The notes beneath the pieces are model-generated. The model ran no database searches. It was not told where the DNA came from and saw only the letters and a list, made by a program, of their open reading frames with translations. Of a stretch of DNA of 19,420 bases, positions 7,540 through 13,822 are shown one piece after another. This stretch comes from AVCC01 sp039920865 (GTDB lineage: Bacteria; Pseudomonadota; Gammaproteobacteria; Burkholderiales; Burkholderiaceae_D), in the NCBI GenBank assembly GCA_039920865.1, contig JBDSCZ010000278.1:1-19420 (forward strand), given 5' to 3'. How positions within the stretch are numbered: the stretch's first letter is position 1; every line of letters begins with the position of its first letter. The position numbers and the translations under genes are program-made.

Positions 7540-8919
7540 TCAATTCGCGGACGGCTCGATATTTGCCAGGGTTGCAAGAAAAGCGGTGCGCCACCAATGC
7601 ACGTCCTGCTCCTTGATCCGGCGCAGCAGTGCCTGATGACGATTACGGCGTTCGTCCAGAGGCATCTGCAGCGCCTGCTGGATCGCCTGCGCGGTGCGTT
7701 CGATGTCGTACGGATTGACCAGCAACGCTTCCCGCAGCTGCTCGGCGGCACCGGCAAACCGCGAAAGCACCAGCACGCCCGGGTCGGCAGGGTCTTGCGC
7801 GGCGATGAATTCCTTGGCGACCAGGTTCATGCCGTCGCGCAGCGGAGTGACCAGCGCGACGCGGCTGGCGCGGTACAGGCCGGGCAGCCGCTTGCGCGCC
7901 ACGGTACGGTGGATGTAGCGCACCGGCATCCAGTCCAGTTCGCCGAAGTCGCCGTTGATGGCCCCGCACAGGCTATCCATCTCGTTGCGGATGTCGGCGT
8001 AGGCGTCGACGTCCTCGCGGCTGGGCGAGGCAATCTGGATCAGCGTGGCGCGATTGCGGTTTTCCGGATAGCGCACCAGCAGTTCACGGAAGGCACGGAT
8101 GCGCTGCGGCAGCCCCTTCGAATAGTCCAGCCGGTCGACGCCCAGCAGCAATTGGCGGCGCGAATACTCGTCGCGCATGCGCTGGAACATCCGGCGCCCT
8201 TCCATGGCGTCGGCCATGCGGACAAACTCGTCGACGTCGATGCCGATCGGAAAGGCTCCGGCCTGCACCGTGCGGCCGAATGCGCGGTAGCGCCCGTCGG
8301 GCAGCGGCTCGGCATGCGCCTCGGACTGCACGTAGTGCGAAAAATTGAGCAGATCGGCGTCGCTCTGGAAACCCAGCAGATCGTAGTCGAACAGTGTGCG
8401 CATCAGCCAGTCCTGCTGCGGAATGGCCGCCATGATCGAAGACGGCGGCATCGGAATATGCAGGAAGAATCCGATCCGGTTGCGGCAACCCATCGCGCGC
8501 AGCTTGGCCGCCAGCGGGATCAGGTGGTAGTCGTGCACCCAGATCGTGTCGTCAGGTTTCAGCAGCGGCATCAGCTTGCGTGCGAAGAGCGCGTTGACGC
8601 GGCGGTAGCCGGCAGCAAAATCGGGTTCGTAATTGCCCAGATCGAGCCGGCAATGGAACACCGGCCACAGCACGCCGTTGGCGTAGCCGGTGTAATACGC
8701 GTCGTGATCCTGGCGGCACAAGTCCACCGTGACCAGCGTCACGTTGCCGGCCTGCTGCGTATGCAGTGCGCCGGCGTCCGCTTCGACCACCTTGCCGCTC
8801 CAGCCGAACCAGAGCGCGCCTCTTTCCTTCATGCTTTCGGCCAGCGCCACGGCGAGGCCGCCGGCGGCAGGATTGCGTGGATCTGCCACGCGGTTTGAGA
8901 CGATAACGAGACGGGACAT
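7540..8919 (-). CDS. otsA: trehalose-6-phosphate synthase
   Basis: This 459-residue GT20 glycosyltransferase joins UDP-glucose and glucose-6-phosphate to make trehalose-6-phosphate, a step in osmotic, desiccation and heat protection. Family motifs are in order: VSNRVADP (7-14) and AAGGLAVAL (18-26), WFGWSG (37-42), NGVLWPVFH (81-89), WVHDYHLIPLA (127-137), GFFLHIPMP (150-158), GVDRLDYSKGL with Arg263 and Lys268, and LRDGMNLVAKEF (360-371). The length is normal for bacterial OtsA and there is no fused phosphatase domain. The ATG at 8919 has AGGAA upstream, inside the 19-base gap after the GH15 stop codon, so it is the last gene of an otsB-GH15-otsA operon. Confidence 0.97.
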   Translation of the reverse strand: MSRLVIVSNRVADPRNPAAGGLAVALAESMKERGALWFGWSGKVVEADAGALHTQQAGNVTLVTVDLCRQDHDAYYTGYANGVLWPVFHCRLDLGNYEPDFAAGYRRVNALFARKLMPLLKPDDTIWVHDYHLIPLAAKLRAMGCRNRIGFFLHIPMPPSSIMAAIPQQDWLMRTLFDYDLLGFQSDADLLNFSHYVQSEAHAEPLPDGRYRAFGRTVQAGAFPIGIDVDEFVRMADAMEGRRMFQRMRDEYSRRQLLLGVDRLDYSKGLPQRIRAFRELLVRYPENRNRATLIQIASPSREDVDAYADIRNEMDSLCGAINGDFGELDWMPVRYIHRTVARKRLPGLYRASRVALVTPLRDGMNLVAKEFIAAQDPADPGVLVLSRFAGAAEQLREALLVNPYDIERTAQAIQQALQMPLDERRNRHQALLRRIKEQDVHWWRTAFLATLANIEPSAN

Positions 8920-8938
8920 GGCTACTTTCCTGACGTGC

Positions 8939-10762
8939 CTAGATGGCGCTATCCCAGGGCGCGGACAGGCGCACCGCGCAGTTGATCAGCCCCACCATCG
9001 AGTAAGTTTGCGGAAAATTCCCCCACATCTCGCCGCTGACCGGGTGCGTATCTTCGGACAGCAATCCCAGATGGTTGCGGGCTTTCAGCATGGTTTCGAA
9101 AATCTCGCGCGCCTGCGCCTTGCGGCCGATCCGCGCCAGCGCATCGATACGCCAGAAGGTGCAGATATTGAATGTGGTTTCCGGCCTGCCAAAATCGTCC
9201 GGCGCCTCGTAACGGCGCATGTACGGTCCGTCGCACAGTGAACGTTCGAGCGCGTCCACGGTAGAGATAAAGCGTGGGTCATTGGGGTCGATGAAATTCA
9301 CTTCAGCCATCAGCAGCACGCTGGCATCCAGATCGTGCCCGCCCAGGCTTTCGGCGAAAGCCTGCCGCTCCTCGCTCCATGCCTCGCGCAGCAAGTGCTC
9401 GCGAATGATGTGCGCACGATTCTGCCAATGCACGGCCCGCTCGGGCAGTCCCAGCGTCTGCGCGATCTTCGACAGCCGATCACAGGCGGCCCAACTCATC
9501 AACACCGAAGAAGTGTGCACCCGCGAGCGGGAGCGCAGCTCCCACATGCCGGCGTCGGGCTCGTTATAGACGCGAAAAGCCTGCTCGCCGACCGCTTCCA
9601 GATAGTGGAAGTCGGTAATGGTGCCGCGGTGGAACAGGCGGGAATCGAGAAACGCCTGGGTCGCACCCAAAATGATATTGCCGTACACATCATGCTGATA
9701 ATGTTCCTGCGCCTGATTGCCCACCCGCACCGGTGGGTGGTTGCGGTATCCGGGCAGATGATCGAGGATCGACTCCGGCAGCGACGCCTCCAGCCCGATG
9801 CCGTACAGCGGCTGGATGTGGCCGCCCTTGGAACGCGCCACCACGTTGCTCAGCCAACGCAGGTAATCTTCCATGGTGGCAACTTCCGCCAGACTATTGA
9901 GCGCGCGCACCACGAAGAAGGCGTCGCGCAGCCAGCAGTAGCGATAGTCCCAGTTGCGGCTGCTGCCCGGCGCTTCTGGGATGCTGGTGGTCATGGCCGC
10001 GACGATCGCGCCGGTGTCTTCAAACAAAGACATCTTCAGCGTAATGGCGGCGCGGATCACCACGTCTTGCCACTCCAGCGGTACGGCCAGGCGCCGACTC
10101 CAGTTGCGCCAATAGCTGGTAGTCTCTTTTTCGAAACTATGCGCGGTATCGTCGATGCCATCGGCCAGCGTCTCGTCCGGACCGAGCATGAAATTGATCG
10201 TTTTGTCCAGCACGAAAAACGATTCGGTCAGCAGGTAACTCAGCGAGGCATCGGTATTGAGCCGCAATGCCTGTGCCGAGCCGAGGTAGCGAATGTGGTG
10301 GCTACCCTGCGTGACGACCGGCAACTGCCGGCCCCAATCGAAGCGCGGCCGCAGCCGCACGCGGATGCGCACTGCGCTGTCGAGCGGGCGCACCCGGCGT
10401 ACCAGCATCAGCGGCCGGAAGATGCGGTCGCGACTATTGAAGCGCGGTGCAAAGTCGGTGATCTCGATACCCCGGCCTTTTGCATCGAACAGGCGAGTCC
10501 GCAGCACCGCGGTGTTGGGTTCGTATTCCTGCTCGCTGCGTGCAAAATTCTCGATTTCGATGCTCCACAGGCTGCCATTGTCGGAAGCGTCGAGCAGAGC
10601 ATTAAATACCGGGTCGCCATCGAAGCGCGGCAGACAGCACCAGACTATCCGCCCGATGCTATCGACCAGCGCGCTGAATGCGCAATTCCCGATAACGCCG
10701 CAGTCCAGAGAGGATGCGACGGCAACTGTTGGAGCAGCCGGCTCGGCTGAGGGGTTCGTCAT
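8939..10762 (-). CDS. glycoside hydrolase family 15 protein (glucoamylase/trehalase-like)
   Basis: This is a 607-residue cytosolic glycosidase; no signal peptide is seen. The family-15 hallmark SRNWDYRYCWLRDAFF is at 268-283. Two probable catalytic glutamates lie in PDAGMWELRSR (Glu408) and VSGEMWGNFPQTYSMVGL (Glu578), by comparison with the family; the roles are inferred. GH15 proteins hydrolyse alpha-1,4 or alpha-1,6 glucans, and some bacterial members are trehalases, so the substrate is open. The ATG at 10762 is chosen because AAAGGACC precedes it and it lies two bases after the otsB stop (TGAACATG). The frame stays open to 11095, but that stretch overlaps otsB in another frame and is arginine-rich shadow sequence. 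Lying between otsB and otsA, it most likely acts on trehalose or on glucans linked to trehalose turnover. Confidence 0.92.
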   Translation of the reverse strand: MTNPSAEPAAPTVAVASSLDCGVIGNCAFSALVDSIGRIVWCCLPRFDGDPVFNALLDASDNGSLWSIEIENFARSEQEYEPNTAVLRTRLFDAKGRGIEITDFAPRFNSRDRIFRPLMLVRRVRPLDSAVRIRVRLRPRFDWGRQLPVVTQGSHHIRYLGSAQALRLNTDASLSYLLTESFFVLDKTINFMLGPDETLADGIDDTAHSFEKETTSYWRNWSRRLAVPLEWQDVVIRAAITLKMSLFEDTGAIVAAMTTSIPEAPGSSRNWDYRYCWLRDAFFVVRALNSLAEVATMEDYLRWLSNVVARSKGGHIQPLYGIGLEASLPESILDHLPGYRNHPPVRVGNQAQEHYQHDVYGNIILGATQAFLDSRLFHRGTITDFHYLEAVGEQAFRVYNEPDAGMWELRSRSRVHTSSVLMSWAACDRLSKIAQTLGLPERAVHWQNRAHIIREHLLREAWSEERQAFAESLGGHDLDASVLLMAEVNFIDPNDPRFISTVDALERSLCDGPYMRRYEAPDDFGRPETTFNICTFWRIDALARIGRKAQAREIFETMLKARNHLGLLSEDTHPVSGEMWGNFPQTYSMVGLINCAVRLSAPWDSAI

Positions 10763-10764
10763 GT

Positions 10765-11526
10765 TCAAGGTCCTTTGGACAAAATGTGCGCGACCTGCGC
10801 AAGTTCCGCACGCAATGCCTGCGGTGTGGCAATCCGGAGTCGTGCCACGCTGGCGCCCTGCCCTATCTTCAAAGCCAGTCCACCGGCTTGCTGCACATAG
10901 GAAAAGCCGGCCTCGTCGGTGGTGTCGTCGCCGACAAACAGCGGACGCCAGCCGGCGAATGGCGCTTCTGCCAGAAAATCGCGGATTGCGGTGCCCTTGG
11001 TGACACCGGCCGGCTTGACTTCGATCACCATTTTTCCGTGCAGCAGCAGCATGCCGGGAGCCTCCCGCACGGCCTGCAGCAGCTCCGATTTGCACAGCTG
11101 CTCCAGTTCGGGCGCCTGCCGAAAGTGCAGTGCCAGCGCGCCGCGTTTTTGTTCCACGTGCAAGCGCGGATCGAGCGCTGCCAGATGCAGGGCACGCGCC
11201 TGCACCACAGAAAATTCGGCTACCGGCGCGTAATGCAGCGTGCCGGCGCCATCGCGCCGTTCCATGCCGTGCACGCCGGCCACCGGCAGGACCAGCGGTG
11301 CAAGCATCGCATCGATCTGCGCGATCGGGCGGCCGGAGACTATCGCCAGCCGACCACCCAGCTGATCATGAATCACGCGCAGAGCATCAACCAATCCGGG
11401 CGCGACGGCCACTGCCTCGGGTGTGGCAGCCAATTCAACCAGTGTGCCGTCGAAATCGAGAAAAAGAGCGCAATCACGCCCTTCGAGCAGCTTGAAGGGT
11501 GTGCTGGTACGCTCTGCATTTTTCAT
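10765..11526 (-). CDS. otsB: trehalose-6-phosphate phosphatase
   Basis: This HAD-superfamily phosphatase of about 253 residues removes phosphate from trehalose-6-phosphate, completing trehalose synthesis. HAD motifs are intact in ATG-based numbering: DFDGTL (24-29, nucleophile Asp24 and acid Asp26), SGR (64-66), the lysine region VKPAGVTKG (about 170-178) and GDDTTDE (199-205). The cap domain is between motifs II and III. I chose the ATG at 11526; a GTG at 11541 in the same frame would add five residues. Neither has a convincing Shine-Dalgarno sequence, so the start is uncertain. It is the first gene of the operon and its stop is two bases from the GH15 ATG, implying tight coupling. The promoter probably lies in 11530-11700, but I see no clear consensus boxes. 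Confidence 0.95.
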   Translation of the reverse strand: MKNAERTSTPFKLLEGRDCALFLDFDGTLVELAATPEAVAVAPGLVDALRVIHDQLGGRLAIVSGRPIAQIDAMLAPLVLPVAGVHGMERRDGAGTLHYAPVAEFSVVQARALHLAALDPRLHVEQKRGALALHFRQAPELEQLCKSELLQAVREAPGMLLLHGKMVIEVKPAGVTKGTAIRDFLAEAPFAGWRPLFVGDDTTDEAGFSYVQQAGGLALKIGQGASVARLRIATPQALRAELAQVAHILSKGP

Positions 11527-11542
11527 TTCCGGATGGTCCACA

Positions 11543-11633
11543 TTGGTAGATTGAGAACGCTAATCTTACGGCCTGGATTGTTCAGCAGTGCTGCAACCGG
11601 ATCAATAAACCAATCAGATTGCGGATCTACCAA
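11543..11633. other. inverted repeat just upstream of otsB
   Basis: TTGGTAGAT (11543-11551) and ATCTACCAA (11625-11633) are perfect 9-base inverted arms 73 bases apart, directly before the otsB start on the minus strand. It could be a long leader hairpin or paired regulator sites. The distance is large and chance is possible. Confidence 0.3.
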
Positions 11634-11661
11634 CGATTGGCAAGAGTCCTGGAGTGGCACC

Positions 11662-11907
11662 TTATCCTGCCCCTTTATTAAAATAGCATAACTCTTTCCG
11701 ATCGCCCGCGGGCAGCGCATTGTGCAAAATGGTCGATGTCATCAGCAACAGGGATTCTTCCCCGCCGTAGCGCCCGAACACGTTTTCCTTGCGCAGGTGC
11801 TGCTGCGCCACGCTGGCGAAGGTGCGCAATACTTCATCGCCGGCCAGATGCCCGACTTCGTCATTGATACGCTTGAAATGCATCCAGGTCGAGTTGGCGT
11901 TACACAA
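11662..11907 (-). pseudogene. decayed diguanylate cyclase (GGDEF domain) fragment
   Basis: On the minus strand the translation HFKRINDEVGHLAGDEVL...FGRYGGEE is clearly the core of a GGDEF domain, the enzyme that makes c-di-GMP. The preceding LDLD of the usual LDLDHFK motif is present at 11882-11893 but in another frame; one extra base (C at 11881 on the + strand) breaks the frame. The signature reads GGEES rather than GGEEF, a single T-to-C change. The similarity stops within about 10 residues after the signature, and no upstream sensor domain is present. The remnant is more like a stand-alone GGEEF cyclase than the GGDEF domain of the downstream c-di-GMP gene, so it is not a recent copy of that gene. 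Confidence 0.8.
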
Positions 11908-12024
11908 CCTTACATTTCAATAAATTCGTTTAAATTCAACAAGATGGAGAAATATACGGAGTGATTTCAGGGACCAAAAAAGGCTGCCGGCGAACTAGTC
12001 GCGGACATCCGTATCGAAATTCCT

Positions 12025-12043
12025 GCATCCATGATGCGTTTTT
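12025..12043 (+). other. small hairpin with T-run before the low-complexity protein gene
   Basis: GCATC (12025-12029) and GATGC (12033-12037) pair around CAT and are followed by GTTTTTCC. It looks like a weak terminator or leader hairpin 25 bases before the next start codon. The five-base stem makes it a low-confidence call. Confidence 0.25.
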
Positions 12044-12061
12044 CCACTTCAGGAGTTTTGC

Positions 12062-12589
12062 ATGACTATCAAAAAAACTATTGCTTCATTGTCTTTTGTA
12101 TTGGCTGCATCGGTATCCTCCATAGCGCTGGCGCAAGGTTTGGGTATTGGAGCAAATACGCAGGTCGGCATCGGTAACACCCCGGCCGCGGCAACACAGC
12201 TGCAAGCAGGCAGCCAAGGCAGCATGGGCGCCAATCTGGGTGCCGGCGTGGATGCGCAAGCAGGTGCCGGTGCGAACACTGGCACCAATCATCGCAGCCA
12301 GTCAGCAATTGACAGCAGCAGTAGCAGTAGCAGTAGCGGCAACATCAACGCGCAGGGCGCAGCCAACGCTGCCGGCGCTTCCCTGGGTGGTCTGACGCAG
12401 GGACTGGAATCCTCCGGCAAGTCAGCCGTCGGCTCCGGGGTGGATACGGCAACCGCCGCAAAGGCAGTTACGCACGACGCCGCAATCAAGCGCGACAAAG
12501 CCGGCAAGAACGGCCACGCAAAAACATCTGCCAAGGCAAAAGTCGATTTGGATGCCAGCGCCAAACTCAAGGCACAGAACGCACGCTGA
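12062..12589 (+). CDS. secreted low-complexity Ala/Gly/Ser/Lys protein, function unknown
   Basis: This is a 175-residue predicted exported protein. The ATG at 12062 has AGGAG (12051-12055) upstream and opens a typical signal peptide (MTIKK, hydrophobic stretch, cleavage probably after ALA24). The mature chain is low-complexity. A Gly/Ala/Gln-rich part (25-80) is followed by eight consecutive serines (85-92) encoded by alternating AGC/AGT codons at 12314-12337. Then come an Ala/Gly/Ser segment (93-135) and a Lys/Ala-rich basic tail (140-175) without cysteines. No enzymatic motif is visible. Similar Gly/Ala-rich exported proteins are common in Burkholderiales and usually have no assigned role; surface, matrix or stress-related roles are guesses. 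The region after it holds small inverted repeats (TTGCGGAAT/ATTCCCGCAA at about 12596-12622). Confidence 0.75.
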   Translation: MTIKKTIASLSFVLAASVSSIALAQGLGIGANTQVGIGNTPAAATQLQAGSQGSMGANLGAGVDAQAGAGANTGTNHRSQSAIDSSSSSSSSGNINAQGAANAAGASLGGLTQGLESSGKSAVGSGVDTATAAKAVTHDAAIKRDKAGKNGHAKTSAKAKVDLDASAKLKAQNAR

Positions 12590-12663
12590 GTACCTTGCGG
12601 AATCGATACACATTCCCGCAATGAGCCGATGCAACGATGCCGCACGGCACTGGCAGAACCCGG

Positions 12664-12684
12664 CGGGACCACTGGAAAGTCCCG
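12664..12684 (+). terminator. possible hairpin after the low-complexity protein gene
   Basis: CGGGAC (12664-12669) pairs with GTCCCG (12679-12684) around a nine-base loop. A second GTCCC at about 12687-12691 offers an alternative pairing. A T-rich stretch begins only at about 12706, so intrinsic termination is uncertain. Confidence 0.3.
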
Positions 12685-12819
12685 TAGTCCCACCATACCA
12701 GTCCATGTATTTTAAATTTCGTATTTAATACCTGCGCAAGAGTAATGATTTTTTCGCATACCCCACTTTTTTAGAAAATTAAGTTGCTACTCGGAAGGCT
12801 GCAGGGGTTTTGCTTGGCT

Positions 12820-12847
12820 CCCACTCTCCCGCAAACGGGAGAGTGGG
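12820..12847. repeat. palindromic repeat, copy 3
   Basis: CCCACTCTCCCG (12820-12831) and CGGGAGAGTGGG (12836-12847) are perfect 12-base inverted arms with a CAAA loop. The inner CTCTCCCGC...CGGGAGAG is the same as in the copy at 3789-3812 and related to 3655-3678. This is a dispersed palindromic element of the REP type, here between two unrelated + strand genes. Confidence 0.8.
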
Positions 12848-12964
12848 CTAATACAGAAACCCACCAGTAACCCCGATACGGTAAATGACACGATCAAGGC
12901 TGCATCGAAAGATGTACATGGTGCATCAACCAGCACTAGCGATTAAAGTGAAAGGCGTCACAGC

Positions 12965-13564
12965 ATGAAGATTATCTATATACACGGCCACGGCGCGAGC
13001 AGCGACTCATTCAACTTCATCCGCTCTGAAGTCGTCGGGCACGAGGAAATGAGTCTGGAATACGATAGCAAGAACGGCTTTGCCGACAATCTTGCGGTAA
13101 TGGCCGAGCAACTGAAAGATGAAACCGATATTTTCTTCGTCGCGCACAGCCTGGGCGGACTGTATGCGCTGCATCTGGCCGACAAACTGGGCGGCCAAGT
13201 GGTCGGTGCGGTCACCATGGCCACCCCATACGGAGGCTCCGAGTCTGCGCTTGCGCTCAATTTGATTTCGCCGCAGCAAATTTATAAAGACATACATCCA
13301 ATCGCCAGTCCGATCACGCAAGGGCGCAGAATCGACTTGCACTCGCTGCAGAACTGGACCGCAATCGTCACCACCAAAGGCCACAGCAAGTTTATGACGA
13401 CGGCCAACGATGGGGTTGTGACCGTCGATAGCATGCGCTGCCGCCGTGGCGTGAAGTTCATCGAAGTTGAATCAAACCATCATGAAGTGATTCAATCGCA
13501 CCACTCGGTTGACATCATTAAGGCAACACTTAAAGAAATAGAAGAATTGAAAATCGCAGCATAA
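12965..13564 (+). CDS. small alpha/beta-hydrolase (lipase/esterase-like)
   Basis: This 199-residue protein is probably cytosolic, with no signal peptide. The N-terminal strand and oxyanion region read IIYIHGHGASSDSF (3-16). The nucleophile elbow FVAHSLGG places Ser62 as catalytic serine. An aspartate in ANDGVVTVDSM (Asp149) and a histidine in ESNHHEVIQSHH (His172/173) complete a probable catalytic triad. The NDGVV motif is seen in lipase-like and PGAP1-like hydrolases, so an ester or lipid substrate is likely but unidentified. The protein is short, with little room for a lid. The ATG at 12965 has AAAGG (12951-12955) at nine bases. It appears to be a single-gene unit, and its codons look more AT-rich than those of the metabolic genes around it. 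Confidence 0.85.
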   Translation: MKIIYIHGHGASSDSFNFIRSEVVGHEEMSLEYDSKNGFADNLAVMAEQLKDETDIFFVAHSLGGLYALHLADKLGGQVVGAVTMATPYGGSESALALNLISPQQIYKDIHPIASPITQGRRIDLHSLQNWTAIVTTKGHSKFMTTANDGVVTVDSMRCRRGVKFIEVESNHHEVIQSHHSVDIIKATLKEIEELKIAA

Positions 13565-13590
13565 CAACCCCGTAATTCACCGGTAGCAAC

Positions 13591-13626
13591 GCAGCCTGAC
13601 AGCACGCCCGACACCCTACAGGCTGC
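13591..13626 (+). terminator. possible hairpin after the hydrolase gene
   Basis: GCAGCCTG (13591-13598) and CAGGCTGC (13619-13626) are perfect 8-base inverted arms with a 20-base loop, 27 bases after the hydrolase stop codon. No T-run follows, so its role as terminator is tentative. Confidence 0.35.
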
Positions 13627-13822
13627 GCTTGGCGCTATCCTCACCCGCACTCCCGACCAACAAAGTCGAGTCCGTCTGGCACAACACTGATTGCGCCGCA
13701 GTAACTTTATAACAACAAATTTCCCGCGAAACAATCATTGCCTGGAGTAAAGTCAAGTAAACTGATGCCATAGAAATTTTGCACAGATGTAATGCGATCA
13801 CACTACGCATCACTGAGACTTT

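Larger units (their letters stand above)
12590..12964. other. 375-base spacer with repeats, no intact gene
   Basis: The stretch contains the hairpins after the low-complexity protein gene, an AT-rich part (12706-12785), the palindromic repeat at 12820-12847, and a short open frame without start codon (about 12857-12946). That frame encodes a Lys/Ala/Ser/Thr-rich peptide (NDTIKAASKDVHGASTSTSD) and may be a gene remnant. No promoter of good quality was identified for the next gene. Confidence 0.5.

Noticed and set aside
7597..8898. Plus-strand open frame opposite otsA
   Set aside because: It is the antisense shadow of a clear trehalose-6-phosphate synthase. It has no motifs or ribosome-binding site.
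9335..10750. Plus-strand open frame opposite the GH15 gene
   Set aside because: It is antisense to a gene with hallmark GH15 motifs; the peptide has no recognisable family.
10763..11095. N-terminal extension of the GH15 protein to 11095
   Set aside because: It would overlap otsB in another frame and is arginine-rich with no GH15 similarity. The ATG at 10762 has a good Shine-Dalgarno sequence.
11722..11964. Plus-strand 80-codon frame over the GGDEF remnant
   Set aside because: It is the reverse complement of the recognisable GGDEF fragment and has no motif of its own.
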